Shown here in pieces: positions 37,375 through 50,874 of a DNA stretch of 64,000 nt. The notes under the pieces are model-generated. The model saw nothing but the letters and a program-made list of their open reading frames with translations. It did not search any database and was not told where the DNA came from. Origin of the DNA: Anoplolepis gracilipes (taxonomy: Eukaryota > Arthropoda > Insecta > Hymenoptera > Formicidae); the NCBI RefSeq assembly GCF_047496725.1, contig NC_132977.1, forward strand, positions 467,001 through 531,000, written 5' to 3'. Both the position numbers and the translations under genes were made by a program. How positions within the stretch are numbered: the first letter of the stretch is position 1; every line of letters starts with the position of its first letter.

Positions 37375-40300
37375 ATGTCTTTATTCAACGACGATAATTC
37401 GGACTCCGATGGAGAATTAAAGATAAATGCGAATTATGCCAGCATTTATGATAATTTCCGTCAAAAGGAGGAGTTACATAAACGTGAGTACATAAACCCA
37501 GCTGTAACTCTAACCTATATCTCAAACAAGGAACAAAAACTCTATTAATATAAACGACATAATTATAATTTGCTGTATATGTAAAAGACCAATATAATTA
37601 AATTATTTGAAAAAATATTATTTTAGCAACCCTACTTAATTATTATACCAAATATGTAATAATTAACATTAGCTTAATAACCGCATAGATGTAGAAAATA
37701 TAAAATATATTAATAAAATTATATATAATTAATAAAATATAACATTTAAATAATAAAATAATTAACAAGATATTTTTTGTCTCTTCTCAATTTTTTCAAC
37801 TTTTCTTGTTCGAATTTTGACACATCATTTGTTTGATACTCGCAGTCTATATTTTTTTCATCTATGTTAATAAAATTTAATTCACATAATTTATAGATGT
37901 AAAAGTACAATTAAATAAAATATAATGTATTTTATATATTAAGTAAAAAATATGTATTCTCTGTATTTTTATATTATTTTTACATTTTCTATTTTCTCTA
38001 TATTATATGCACTTTGCAGTAAAGGCAAGATATGGAGATGTAGCAGCTTCGGATGACGAATCCAATGACAGCAGTTCATCAGAAGATGATGATGATGATG
38101 AAAATGTATGTCTTTAACAAATCTTTAACAAATTGCTTATTGCTCTTATTACGTTTTTTATCTTTCATTTGCTCTATAACAAATGCAATTATACATAATA
38201 ATGCTAATTGATTCCAAACAATAATTTATTTTTTTTTTTTAGATCCATAATCCACAATTTGATAAAGAGTTTCTTATAACTTTGGCTTGTTTGAAAAGTG
38301 AGGATCCACGTATATATGATGAAAAAGTTAAGTTCTTTAGTGACACCGTCAAACCTGGAACATCAGAAGATACTGAAACAAATGAACAGGGAAAAAAGAA
38401 ATTAAAAAAAGAAAAAGCTCTTTTTTTACGTGATTATGAACGTAAGATTATAACGGAAAGAGATGGACGTTTCAGTAGCAGTGAAGATGAAGATGATGTA
38501 AAACTAAAAGCTAAATCCAGAAAGCCCACTTATGTAGAGGAGCAAGAACAATTAAGAGATAGTTTTAAACATGTTTTAGAAAATGAAAATGAAGACGAAG
38601 ATACTGATTTTCTAAAAGTAAAACAAAAAACAGACGATGAAAAATATAAGGTATTTAATTTGAATACAGAAATAAAACTCCAATTAATAAATAAGATTTC
38701 TTTGTAAGATTTGTTCTTGTATCTTAATAAAATAAAGATAATATATGAAAAGATGCTGTGAATTGACAAGATAATTTTAATGCTATAGTACATTATTATA
38801 AAATTGTCAATACTCTTTATTTCTTTAGGAAGAGGAGTCATATAAAGAATGGTTGAAAGGTCAAGAAGTGAAGATAGATCCCAAGGATGAGGAAGTGCTT
38901 AAACCATTGCGTGAATTTTGGGCAGACCCTAATTTGGATGAGAATGAGAAATTCCTAAGAGATTATATTTTAAATAATAAATATACGAATAAAGAGTCTT
39001 ATAATACAGACTTAGAATATAATCAAATAATTCATGACAGTGATGAAAATTTGTCGGAAGATGAAAAAACTATTCAGAAGCAAGAAGAATTTGAATGCAA
39101 ATACAATTTTAGATTTGAAGAACCTGATAAAGAATTTATTAAAAGGTATGTTTTATTATTAAACAATTATATAATGAATATATAATTGTATGTTTATTAT
39201 ATTTGTTACACATTTATACACAAGTGCATTATACAATTTTTTTAATTTGTGAAATTTACTTTTCATTAAGGTATCCACGAACGATGGAAAATTCAATGCG
39301 AAAGAAAGATACGCGCAGAGCACAGAAAAGAGCAGAAGTTAGACAACGAAAAGAGGAAGAAAAACAACGAAAAAAAGAGGAACTAAAACAATTGAAGGCA
39401 TTGAAAAGAAAAGAAATAGAAGAAAAGATAGAAAAATTGAAAGAAATCACAGGTAAGATTTTTCAATCTCCAAACATTTCTAAAACTTATATGAAATTGT
39501 TGAACTATTTTGTTATCTAATATATCCATATTAATTATAGGAAATAATGATATGCAGTTTGATAATGTTGATTTCGATGCCGATTTTGACCCAAATGAAC
39601 ACGACAAAAAGATGAAAGAACTTTTCAATGATGAATATTATGCTGGTGGTGAAGACGATAATCAGAAACCAGAATTCCCGGAGATCGATGAAGAATTGGA
39701 TATTGAATCTACATGGGACAAATATGACCCGACAACAGATGAAATTGATATGGAAGCTACATCGCATGAAAAACCTCATTGTGAAGATCCAGATTTTAAT
39801 GTGCTTATTATAATTTTTACCTACATATATTTTGCTGATATATTTCACCGATATATTTTGTACAAAAATTTTACTGATTATAGATGGATGCTGATTATGA
39901 TGAATCCCGAGATTTGCAGTCCGGACTCATTGAGAGTACCAAAAAAAGAAAACGAAAGAGGCGCTCTAAATTCGCTGAACTTATTGCAAAGAAGAAACCA
40001 AAATTTGATCCAAAACAATTTCCCTCTTTCCAAGAGTATTTCGATCAATATTACTCATTGGATTATGAGGATATGATTGGGGATTTGCCTTGCAGATTTA
40101 AATATAGAAAAGTTGTGCCAAACAGTTATGGATTAACTGTTGAAGAAGTAAATATTTTTTATGTAAAATTTTATTAGAATACTTAATAAGTTTCATAAAA
40201 TCAAGAAAGTTATTTATAATGACAATAATTCTCGTAATTTAATTTAATATACATTTAATATTTTATCTTCAAGATTTTAGTCGCTGATGATAAAGAGTTG

Positions 40301-41094
40301 AACAAATGGTGTCCTTTAAATAAAGCTCTTAGGTATAAACCTGAGCATGTAGAAGAGAATGACGTTCGAATGTATGAAAAGAAGGCTGCGAACGAAGCAA
40401 ATAAACAAAAAATTCTTAAAAGTTTGTATATGTAAGTGTTACATGATTGAAATTGTGCATTATATTTACTAGATTGTATAATAATCACACTTTCGTATAT
40501 AGTAGTCCGGAAGTAAAAGAAGAAAGGAAAGATGAAGCTGTCATTGAACAAACTGATACTAGCAGTAAAGAGCATAGCCGAAGGAATGAAACTGAGATCA
40601 ATAATTCTAATGTGAACTTTATTAATACCGATTCTACTTCTAAGGAAAAAATAATGAATATTGCAGAAAATAATGCACAAGATAATTCTCATAATAGCAA
40701 AAATGATGAAAAAGATGTGCAAAAGAAAAATGTAGCGAATAAAAATGAAAAACGAAAACGAGAAGACAAATTACAAGACGATGGTGACAGGCCTAGTCCT
40801 AAGAAAGCAAAGACAGATAAAGTAGAACAGGAAGATTCTAAAATAGAAATGGATAACGTTAACATTGATATAAAAAGTAATGGAAAGATAGCATCCTTCT
40901 CCGCCGAGAAATTCACAATCGCTCGCAAGAAAAACAGGAAGAAGAATTCTCAATTGAACAAAAGAAAGAGCGGTAAATGCAAACCAGCTAATAATAATCC
41001 ATTGATGTTCTTGGAAGCGGAAAGATTAAAAACATATGGAATAAACGCTAAGAAATTTAAAAATAAGTTGAAATATGGCAATAAAAAATTTTAA
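37375..41094 (+). CDS. KRI1: KRI1 homologue, nucleolar 40S ribosome biogenesis factor
   Basis: Nine exons: 37375-37483, 38020-38105, 38243-38650, 38829-39145, 39271-39452, 39541-39800, 39884-40147, 40274-40431 and 40503-41094; phases agree and give 791 residues. KRI1 works in the nucleolus with KRR1 in small-subunit rRNA processing. It opens MSLFNDDNSDSD and shows the acidic/serine tract SSSSEDDDDDEN, the kinase-like conserved YPRTMENSMRKKDTRR stretch (exon 5), the MDADYDE and GDLPCRFKYRKVVPNSYGL region (exon 7), and exon 8 with ILVADDKELNKWCPLNKALRY, which is diagnostic. A long lysine-rich C-terminal tail ends in AKKFKNKLKYGNKKF. The donor of exon 6 (GTGCTT) is weak; all others are ordinary. 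Confidence 0.95.
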
Positions 41095-43687
41095 ACGTCA
41101 GTATATATAGTAGTAGTTTGTATCTGTGTATATCTATAGATATACGGTTTCAAATTTTATGTAATATATAGAGTACATAATATTTTTTTCACTCTAGTAT
41201 TTTTAATTTTACTTCTTTGATATCTCTTCGTACATATCTGGTTACGTTGCTATAACACAAGCTAGATGGATATGCCGATTGTATATGTAAGTAGTTTGAT
41301 AAAAACATACTTGTACAAATACAAGGGTGGAAAGGGGACAGCAGTCGGCGACTGCGCGCACCCTGCGAGTAGGAGTGGTCTCTGGGGTTAAGGCGGATCC
41401 GCTCTCAGATGATAAACGACATTTGCGGATTATTAGGATCGTAGACTGCTGTTTGTGTTTGCCTTTCTTCAATTTCCATCTCTAATCCAGCCCGTATGCT
41501 TCGGTCGGAAGAAAAATGCACCCCATTGATCCAGCTCAATGTGCAGATTTCACTTACAAGTGTTTGTACCTTTTTTTTCGACTCATTAAAGAAACTGTAT
41601 AATTATAATTTTTAAAAATTTAATTATATACCGTAATTATTTTATATGAGTCTAAAAAATATTCACACTGATTAACTCCACTTTTTGTAATTTTCTTAAT
41701 TCTAATATCAGAGTATTAATCACATACTTTGATGCTAAAATTAAGAAATTTACTAAATTTGGAGGCTTAAAATATTCACATTTATACAGAGATATATTTT
41801 TTTAATACAATATTTTATGTCAATCTTTTTATGCTAAAGAATAAGTAAAAATTGGTTACTAAATTGAATAAAATGAAGCCACGTATAATTTTAAAGAAAG
41901 ATTCGATCACGATTTGAAGAGAAGGATAGTTGAGTAATAACAATATTGAATCATCGATAATGTATTCGCGATGTCTCTTAAGAATTTTATTTAACGGCAG
42001 GGGACGACGGGACACATTGGTTGGCATCTATTCGAACCGGTCTGCACTCAAACCCTCTTTCTCCCCTGGGTACAATAAATCAATCCCTTTAGTCTGAGAC
42101 GAGAGTACCGTAGTAGCAGGTGGCTCGTGACGGCTACCTACGTTCGCGCCCTTAATTCCCAATTAATGTTATCCTCGATGTAAACGGCCTCTGTACATCC
42201 CCCTTGTTCACGAGATCCATACGATCGAATATGTTTTTTTAGAAATGATGTATCGAATGAAATACCGTGAATTACATTAGAATATGCGCGATCGTTTTAT
42301 GAAAATAAAGTCTAATAATCTCGACTCTTAAATTGAATTTTCTTTAACACAAAAATAAGATGGACTACAGTAATTTTTTAATTCAGCATAAGCTCGACAA
42401 AAATACAGAAGGAACATAAATAACTTAAAGAGAAACATGAAATTCACGGGTGTATCGAGAAAATATCAAGTATGATTGCTTCAAGTATTAAGTATTAATA
42501 TTATATAAAAGAGAGAGTTTAAATAATATACTATAATGTTATATTACTACACAGAAAAAAAGTAAGTGTCAAATCAAAATTTATATATTCACATGAATGC
42601 GTTTCATTGTTTCATTATATACGCAATAATTTATAATCTTCTTGGAAGAATTTAAAAATCTTAAATTTTAACAATATTATACTCTTATTTCAATACTACG
42701 ATTGTCATTTCAAGAATAAAATAATTACTTTAACTTTAAGAAAATTATAATCTTCGATTTGAACATGTGTTATTTTCTGTCCAACATTTTTTCCTCTCCA
42801 TTCAAGAAAATTATTCTTAAATAACAAGAATATATTTTTTTTGCTTGAACTATATAAAATGTCATTATCCAAGCAAATTTTCTTTGTTTAACGCAATATA
42901 ATCTCATTTCAAGATTTACATTTTGCAACTAAAGATATTGTGAAAATAAGAATATTCTTTTTTTCTGTGTAAAGGATTTGTATAGAGAAAGAAAAAAAAT
43001 GGGAAAGAGAATTCGAGAATCGCGTGAAAGTTTCACGTAACGCATCACACGTGTAATTGATTGGGAATAGGAAGCTCCTTCGATCAAGTTAAGAGCTATT
43101 AAATTACGGGACGGCCGAATTTCACGGGCTAACGCCTCCATCTGGATAGTAGACGAGCAGGGTAAGTGCACTTGGGGGTAGTGTAATTGACACAATATCC
43201 CCGTCGGCGTTCTAATTGGCGGAAAATCATCGGGATGAACTTGGTCATTGGATTCTCGTTAACTGATCGGACAATTAAATACTTTACAATATCATTTTCT
43301 TTTATCTTTGATATCGCCAAAATAAGAATATAGATTCTTTTTAAAGATAAAGAGATGAATTAATAATAATAAAGCAAGCATTATAAAATTAATTTTATTC
43401 TACAAATTTTCTCAAGTGCAATTACCCTGCTTATAAAAAACAAAAATCATATATTTATCAAAAGATATATACACTTTATTAAATATTTCAATTTTTGTAA
43501 TATATATTATTTATGAAAGATAGATTCAATATATAACAGCAAACGTTTCTTTTCATCACAATAACGTTTTTGCGTCACAAATGCACACAAAATATAGGTA
43601 TTTATGAAAACAATTACACACGAACTTTTGACTTTTAAAATCTTTACGGATCAATAAAAAATAACATGCGTAAAATATTTGTATTTA
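41095..43687. other. Intergenic stretch with three GC-richer islands and a MITE
   Basis: There is no gene here that I can support. GC-richer islands stand out at about 41,320-41,500, 41,990-42,230 and 42,990-43,280; the last contains the near-perfect palindrome CGTGAAAGTTTCACG (43,022-43,036). None shows a long open frame of known type. They may be regulatory DNA or non-coding exons. A small inverted-repeat element is listed separately. Confidence 0.45.
42548..42971. mobile_element. Small inverted-repeat element (MITE)
   Basis: TACACAGAAAAAAAG (42,548-42,562) is the exact reverse complement of CTTTTTTTCTGTGTA (42,957-42,971). The 424-nt interval is AT-rich without coding capacity. Target duplications are not clear. 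Confidence 0.65.
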
Positions 43688-46584
43688 TTAATTAATATAA
43701 GTCGTAAGAGTATTAAGTGTAGTAAAACCTGTTCCATTGTATAGTATGGAGGAATTTTTTGTAGTATTTGACTGAGGTAGATCTCCAACTTGAATGAGAA
43801 TAACGAGATACGTTGTGACTGAACCAATGACCTGAGAAAAATTAGAGAAGATTTGATAATTTTTATTACATTTTTTTATTTAAAGAGTCTCTCTCTCTCT
43901 CTCTCTCGCATAAAGAGATTTCTGAATTAGATTATATTTTAATCTGTTTCATATACTCATCATTCTAACGTCATCACGTTACATATACATGCAAGACTTT
44001 TGTAACTTTTCATAGTTAATTTACCTTAATTACATATAGAAATTATAAGGTTTATACTAAAGTGCAGAATGATACAATATTAGATAAGACCTAAAATTAA
44101 TTTATGAATAAAGATGTTATGAGGATGGAAATTAAAGTAGGTCAATTAGAACATTGACGATTACGTAAGGATCTAATACGTATTGTATAATAAATCTTTA
44201 AAGTTATTTTATATTATTATTTAATATTCGAATATTTTATATTAAATTTAGATAAAATTTACATATAACTTACCCCATGAATAAATGTATGATCTAAATT
44301 AAAAAATCCACACGCCGTAAAGATCAATGGATTTTGTATCAGTTGCAAAGTGAAGTCCCGTATCTAAAAAAAAAAAAAAAAATCGTTTAAATATTGATTT
44401 TCATGATATCTTCTTTGTCATATATTTGATTAACATAAGGCTTGCCTCCGCGCGAAATTCTTTGCTGGTGGATGGCTCGTACAATTCGCAGATTATGTCA
44501 CCTGTATTCGCGGCCTATTGAAATTACGACGAATGTATTTAAACAACATATAATGTATTCCTTTATTTTTTTTTCTACACTCAAAGAATTTAAAACAATC
44601 AATATTTTTCTAATTACAAAAAGAGGTGAGAAAAAATATGTTAGAAATTTTTTTTAGATTCTGAAAATTTTTTCAATGCTTACTTCAATACTTGCCAAAG
44701 CGCACATGTGATTTACTACGAGGACCTTCGACGCGTAGAACAGAATCCAGCCGACAATCGGTATCATCTCCTCTTGGATGTTGTGTCTGTTGAGGGAAGG
44801 CATCCAAAAAATTGAGTAAGCATAATACAGAAGACTAGTGATGAACACAAACGATATCGTCATAGAGGAAAGAATCTGTATGCCGTACGCTTCGTTCGTG
44901 CTTCTGGTGGCCTTGATTAATTCCAGATGAACTTGCCTTCGTTCAATATAAAGGAGATAAAACTGTCAATTAGCGCCAACCAAATGATTTCGAAAATGTA
45001 TGTACGTCATTGTATTGTAAAATCACTAGAACGTTAGAACGAAAAACAAAAGTGCGATTTTTATTTATATTCATTACATATAATAATAATAATATATAAC
45101 ACATGTACATATAATCATAAAAAAATAACATATATGAAATATAATAAAGTATGTTATAATAATAATAATAATAAAATATAAACTATTATTATACTTTTAT
45201 TTATAAGCTTCTCTTTTTCTTCAAAGAAAATATAATTATATAATCATAAAATCAAGCAGAGAATTTATTTAGGATACGTGATAATGTGTGTACGTATGTG
45301 TAATGTTGTTTGTACATTCATACAAAAACATACACATATACATATACATGTCATGCTTTTAAAAACCTTTATTCAAACACGCATTAGAATAAAGATCTCA
45401 CTTGACAGCCCTCATCGTTTCGGTGTTGTCCTCGGACCTACGATCCTGTTGCATTCCTGTAAATGTTGCTTTGTTCCACTCGTCCTTCATTTTCAGCACC
45501 CTTTTATGCTGTGGTGAATCAGGGGTAGTGGTTAACATGCGTTGCAACAGATTGTTTAACTGCTCGAATCGGAGCTTCGCGTACCTTTAATTAATTTTTA
45601 TTTTACATAATCGCGGCAAGAGCAAAATATGAGAAACAAAGTATCAATTATTCAATATGTAATTTTTTAATAGTTTATTTACTTCATTGAAAAATGCCAT
45701 AAATTGTAGTAATTATACGATTTAGAGCAACTTTATAATTATAATATATTTGCACTATAAATAATTAAAGACTAAAATTATTTGAATTTATATTATTTAA
45801 ATATTTATATTCTTTATATAATAAATTATTTTAATATTTAAAATATTTGTAGGAAAGATCAAAATAGAATTGATCTGATACAATATACGATTAAATTACT
45901 TTTTATATTGTTGTAATTAAAAAAACTCTTTATTATATTGTTAATTATATTGTAATTCAAGGTAGATTATTATACCTGACCCAGTGCAAAAACGACATAT
46001 CGGTCACATAGAGTAAGGCGATCGGGTAGTTTATGGCGAGTAAAAGAACAATTTTAATATGAATGGGTGTATCTTCGTCGAACATTCCAATATAATTGAT
46101 TATAATGAATATGATAAACACCAGCGCAATCAATCCGAGCGTATAAATTTGACTCAAGTATAATTTCCGATAGTTCTTCTGTAATCCCATTTGTTCCATT
46201 GTCTTTTCGCACATCATAATACGCATCATTGCCACTTTCAGGTGCTATGAAAATGAAAAAGCAAGCATACTAATCGATGTCGATAATAATAACATATTTC
46301 TATCCAAGAACAGAAAAATTCAAAATACGAGATAGTCGATTTAAGAGCTAATTTCGAATTTTGAAAATTAAAATAAAAGAAGTATATGTGTTTTAGATGT
46401 AAAATATACATAAAGTTTATGTTATGTAATATTTATAATATATATATTAAATCGTGTTAGATTTTAAAAATTCAAAATACCAGAGATAATCGATTTAAGA
46501 GCTAATTTCAAATTTTTAAAATTAAAAAAGGGAGTATATTTGTTTTAGATGTAAAATATACATACAGTTTATGTTATATAATAT

Positions 46585-46639
<55 letters not shown>

Positions 46640-47158
46640 TCGTGTTAGATTTTAAAAATTCAAAATACGAAATAATCGATTTAAGAGCTAATTTCGAAAT
46701 TTTAAAATTAAAAAAAGAAAGTATATTTGTTTTAGATGTAAAATATACATAAAGTTTGTGTTATATAATATTTATAATATATATATTAAATCGTGTTAGA
46801 TTTTAAAATTCTATTTCAGGACTTTCGTTTTATGATCATGGTTTAAAATTACCTTTCTTCTCAACCAGCCGCTGGGGATAAGAAACAACGTGGAACAAAT
46901 GTTGGCGTAAAACATCCCCCAGAATGTCCAACTACCGAAATTATTCGCCTTGTTCGAATAGTAAAGATACAGGTATTCCATTGAAAACTTCATGAGAACG
47001 CAATAATTCACCAAACAGATCAACGAATACGTGATGTTCAGGATCCCTCCACGCTTGGTGTTCCAAATTCCTATTCCAAGGACGCAGTTTGCCACGTGCA
47101 GCGGCATGATCGTCTCGTGCATAGTCTTCGGGTGGAACATCTTCGATAATTGTAACAT
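43688..47158 (-). CDS. Insect gustatory receptor (first of two)
   Basis: Six exons in transcript order: 46853-47158, 45976-46244, 45402-45584, 44684-44936, 44274-44363 and 43688-43831. Phases agree and yield 414 residues from ATG 47,158 (408 from the inner ATG 47,140). Gustatory receptors are seven-helix ligand-gated cation channels with an intracellular N-terminus. The N-terminal exon has FHPKTMHETIMPLHVANCVL and two hydrophobic helices; later exons carry further helices; the fifth ends in FTACGFFNLDHTFIHG and the last has VTTYLVILIQV, the family signature TYhhhhhQF with F changed to V. The order of three short 3' exons is typical of the family. A 5' non-coding or short first exon may exist. 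The ligand cannot be inferred. A related receptor follows upstream on the same strand. Confidence 0.9.
46318..46803. repeat. Three-copy tandem repeat in a gustatory receptor intron
   Basis: The unit is about 150 nt (AATTCAAAATAC ... TTTAGATGTAAAATATACAT ... ATTAAATCGTGTTAG). Copies start near 46,318, 46,468 and 46,657. The middle copy is lengthened by a TA microsatellite (46,590-46,635). Confidence 0.9.
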
Positions 47159-47212
47159 TTGTCGAAGAATAAACTTGAACGAATAGCACTTTTTTTTGTC
47201 GACTATGAGCGT

Positions 47213-47233
47213 ACACACACACACACACACACA

Positions 47234-47279
<46 letters not shown>
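47213..47279. repeat. Compound AC/TA microsatellite
   Basis: An AC run (47,213-47,233) passes into a TA run (about 47,240-47,279) just upstream of the first coding exon of the gustatory receptor. It produces artificial open frames on the minus strand, so upstream in-frame methionines there should not be trusted as starts. Confidence 0.9.
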
Positions 47280-47281
<2 letters not shown>

Positions 47282-49118
47282 GACACGTGCGTAGACACGC
47301 ACGCACGCGGCTACCTCGCAACTGAGAAATAGACGATGAATATCAAGGGTGGTTTTACGTGTTCCAGTGCGAACAGCGTAATGCTAAATGCCACCTTGAT
47401 AAGTGGTCGATGGTAATGCGACCGAGGGTGGTCGATGGTCAAACAAATGGCGACGACGCGACTCAAGTAAAGGATGTTCGCGATGTCTCGTGATGCGTTT
47501 ACGTCCCGAAGGATTCGCGCTCGTCTCATGATCGATATTGACCCTCGAGCTGCGTTGGGTAAATTGTCTTTTGCTAATCCTATAAATAAATATTCTGTTT
47601 TTTGAAATTTCTTACAAAACATGTGAATGTTAATTTTTGTGAAAAATGGATAAATTAAAGTGGAATTCTAATAAAATTACTATAAACATAAACTCGTACG
47701 CGTTTCAGGAAATTACAGTTAATTTTAATCATCGAAGAAAAAGAGCTAGGCTTAAAATTTATTTCTACGTATCTTGTCAGTTTTATTATATGTTTATGAT
47801 AATTTTAATCAGAAATGGTCAAAAATAAAAATTAATTTCTTATTAAAAATTAAAATATTAATTTGCTCTAATTGTAAGTTGTCTATATATTGTAAATGTA
47901 CTCTTACACGCATACACTGCATTTTAAATTATTTTTATAAGAAACATAAAAGGACAAAGTACATCAATCGAATTTAGCGATATTAATTTGTAAGAAATAT
48001 AACCTGATAATAATTATTGATAAGTTAATATTAAAATAAATAATGATAAATTTAGATAATGACGAAACGCGTGAAATAAGCGACGAATATCAGGTGTCCG
48101 TGATCTTGTAATGGATGAATACCCACGAGACTTTATCGCGAAGATCGATATTATGCGAAATATCAAACTAACAAAAGAGCTATCTTATTAACGATACCGA
48201 GAGAATTAAAAATGTCATTATTATGTATTAATGTAAAATAATAACTGTAAAATAGGAATTTAACGTACAATTATTATGTATAATATATAATGTTAATACT
48301 ATCTTTTTTATATATATTACTAAATTATTTTAGTAATTTAAAGAAAATTAATATTTTTATATCTAATAATATTATCGCAGGTAACTATTTTTTATTATAA
48401 ATATTTATATATAATTTAATAATTACATATAATTATATATAATTACATATAATTACATATAATTATCGTATATATTGTAAAGCGCTTCAAATTCGAGAGG
48501 TAATTTATTTGATATGAATCTTGATAATACCGCCAACATTGTAGTAATAAAGGATAATGAATAGCGAAAATGAAGATGGAATGAAGAACATATAATACAT
48601 AATGACTTGAGAACTGACATACATATTTCGATTATATGAACATGGAATATTTTTATGTTCAACAGTTTTTGTTGCAATGAGCAATTAGTTTTCAAGTAGG
48701 AAATATTAAACATCTAGAAAAAAATATAACGTGCAAAATTATATCTTCTATTTTATTATTGCTATATTATTATAATAGAATAAAAAGAGATATACGATAC
48801 TATCTGTTCAATTAAGTACAATGTATTCAGTTTAGTAAAAAAAGTCTAATTTTAAAGTTTAATTTAGACTTTAGACAGAAGGGGGGAAGAAAAGAGTCTA
48901 TTGAATATCTTAAATAAAATAATTCTACATTGTTTTATTTTACATAGCTTTTATATTTACGACATGTATTTAATATACATTAATTCTTTCATAATTTAAA
49001 TTATATAATTCTAAAATGTAATTATTTATATTGATTTATATATAATTTCTCTTTTAAATATAATATACTATATTAAATATACATATATTATATATTTAAA
49101 ACTCTTATAATATACATT
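47280..49118. other. Space between the two gustatory receptor genes
   Basis: A GC-richer patch (47,290-47,560) contains a 103-residue minus-strand frame (47,311-47,622) with a hydrophobic end; it faintly recalls a gustatory receptor N-terminus but has no partner exons. The rest is AT-rich. A second small minus-strand frame (48,453-48,713) is unrecognised. Neither is supported as a gene. Confidence 0.35.
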
Positions 49119-50840
49119 TTAAATAGCTTTATTCGATTCCAACGAGTTGCTAACTTGTATCATAATAACTAAATAAGTTGTTACAACTTTCAACATCTGT
49201 AAACAAGAAGAGCATAATTATTATATATTTGTGCGGTGTTGTAACATTTATATGTATAGTTGTATAATATTAAACATAGTTTAATATATATATACATTTT
49301 CTATCTAAAAATTTCTTATTTTTAATTAAAATAGAATTATGAAAGCGACAGTTATTTTAAGAAGTGTGTAAAAAAACATTATCAAATTTTTTAAATATAT
49401 ATATATTTTATTTTTAGGAAAATATCTAATAATTATTGCTACACAATTAGTAATTTATATGCAAAAACTTGATACAAACCATTGTTAGGACATGGTTATC
49501 CAAAGAAATACCATATGCGGAAAATCTCACCGGACTTTGTAATATTTGAATACCAAATTGCTGAATCTGAAACAATTGTGGACAACATTTAATTTTATAA
49601 TAGATATATTAATTAAAATTATAATATAATAGTTATAATATAATAGTCAATAATAAAAGTTATATATATATGGCAAACAGACCTCCTCTTGCACATTAGA
49701 TTCTGCGTCGCATCCATAAATCGAGTAAATGATTTCAATAGTTTTATTTCCCTAAACAAGTATAAATATTAATTATTAATTTTTCTAATAAAATAATAAA
49801 ATGCAAAATAGATTACCTTATCGGCTGCATGTTTGCAAATGCGACTTAAAAATATGATTTTCAAAATATAAAAAACACTCAGCATGATCGTCACAGCTGT
49901 TTGCTGGAACACACTTTCTGTGAGCCTGTGTTGTTGTGTAACATATCGAGTGTATAAATTATAAAGAGATCCGGTGATAAACATAATGATCACTCCTATC
50001 TCGCAAGCTGTCTGCACACCGAAGATCATACATATTGTTTTTGATACTTTACACAGTTCTAGGTGCACCTGTCTAAAAAATAGTTTTTTTAAACAGCTAT
50101 ATAAAGCATATTTTTATTTAAAAAAATGTTTCACAAATCTCTCTGTTTCGCAAAATTTTGTTTTACACAAAGAATTTGATTTAGATATTCAAGTACATGG
50201 TAGACAAAAGTTACAAATCTTAATCTTAATATTTGAAGAATATATTGACGAATTTAAGATTGATTGATTTTATTGCTAATTTTCATAGAAATTATCTCAC
50301 AATAATTTCATTTGTAATTTTTATACTCACTTGAGTGTTTGTAACAAATATTTACGTTTCTGACACACCGTTATTACAGAATTGTGTTTTTGAGACCGAT
50401 TTCGAAGTTCCCCTTGAAACTGTTTCTGCAAGTGAGATGGAAAATGCGATAGAAACTGCGATTTGACTGAATTTCGTTTTTCTGCTACAGAAATGTTTTT
50501 TTTAGATTGCACCAGTTGACACCATTTATTAGATAACGTCTTAATAGGAAGGAAACGTCGTTGCTCAGTATCCATGATTTTAGCACAATCTTGCATTTCA
50601 AAAAAGCCCAACTTCATCTCTTTTGCCAATAACACTGGTGAATGTTCACGTAAGAGTTGATTAATTGAATCATATCTCATTTGTAAGCATCTGTGTAACA
50701 ATATATGTATGTTAAATATTATTTAATATGCATATATTTTATTTTCTTTATAAAAATAATCAACACAACTTACACAAGATCTACTGGCTAACAATAAAAC
50801 ATAATTACATAATTTACATTATATTGTTAGTCAGTATGTA

Positions 50841-50874
<34 letters not shown>

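Noticed and set aside
46811..47302. Long minus-strand frame with tyrosine-isoleucine and cysteine-valine runs
   Set aside because: Only the part from 46,853 to 47,158 is receptor exon; the runs are translated TA and GT microsatellites.
47311..47622. A 103-residue minus-strand frame that faintly resembles a gustatory receptor N-terminus
   Set aside because: The receptor downstream already has its own N-terminal exon, and no further exons continue this frame.
48453..48713. A minus-strand 86-residue frame between the gustatory receptors
   Set aside because: No receptor motif and no matching splice phases; AT-rich chance frame.
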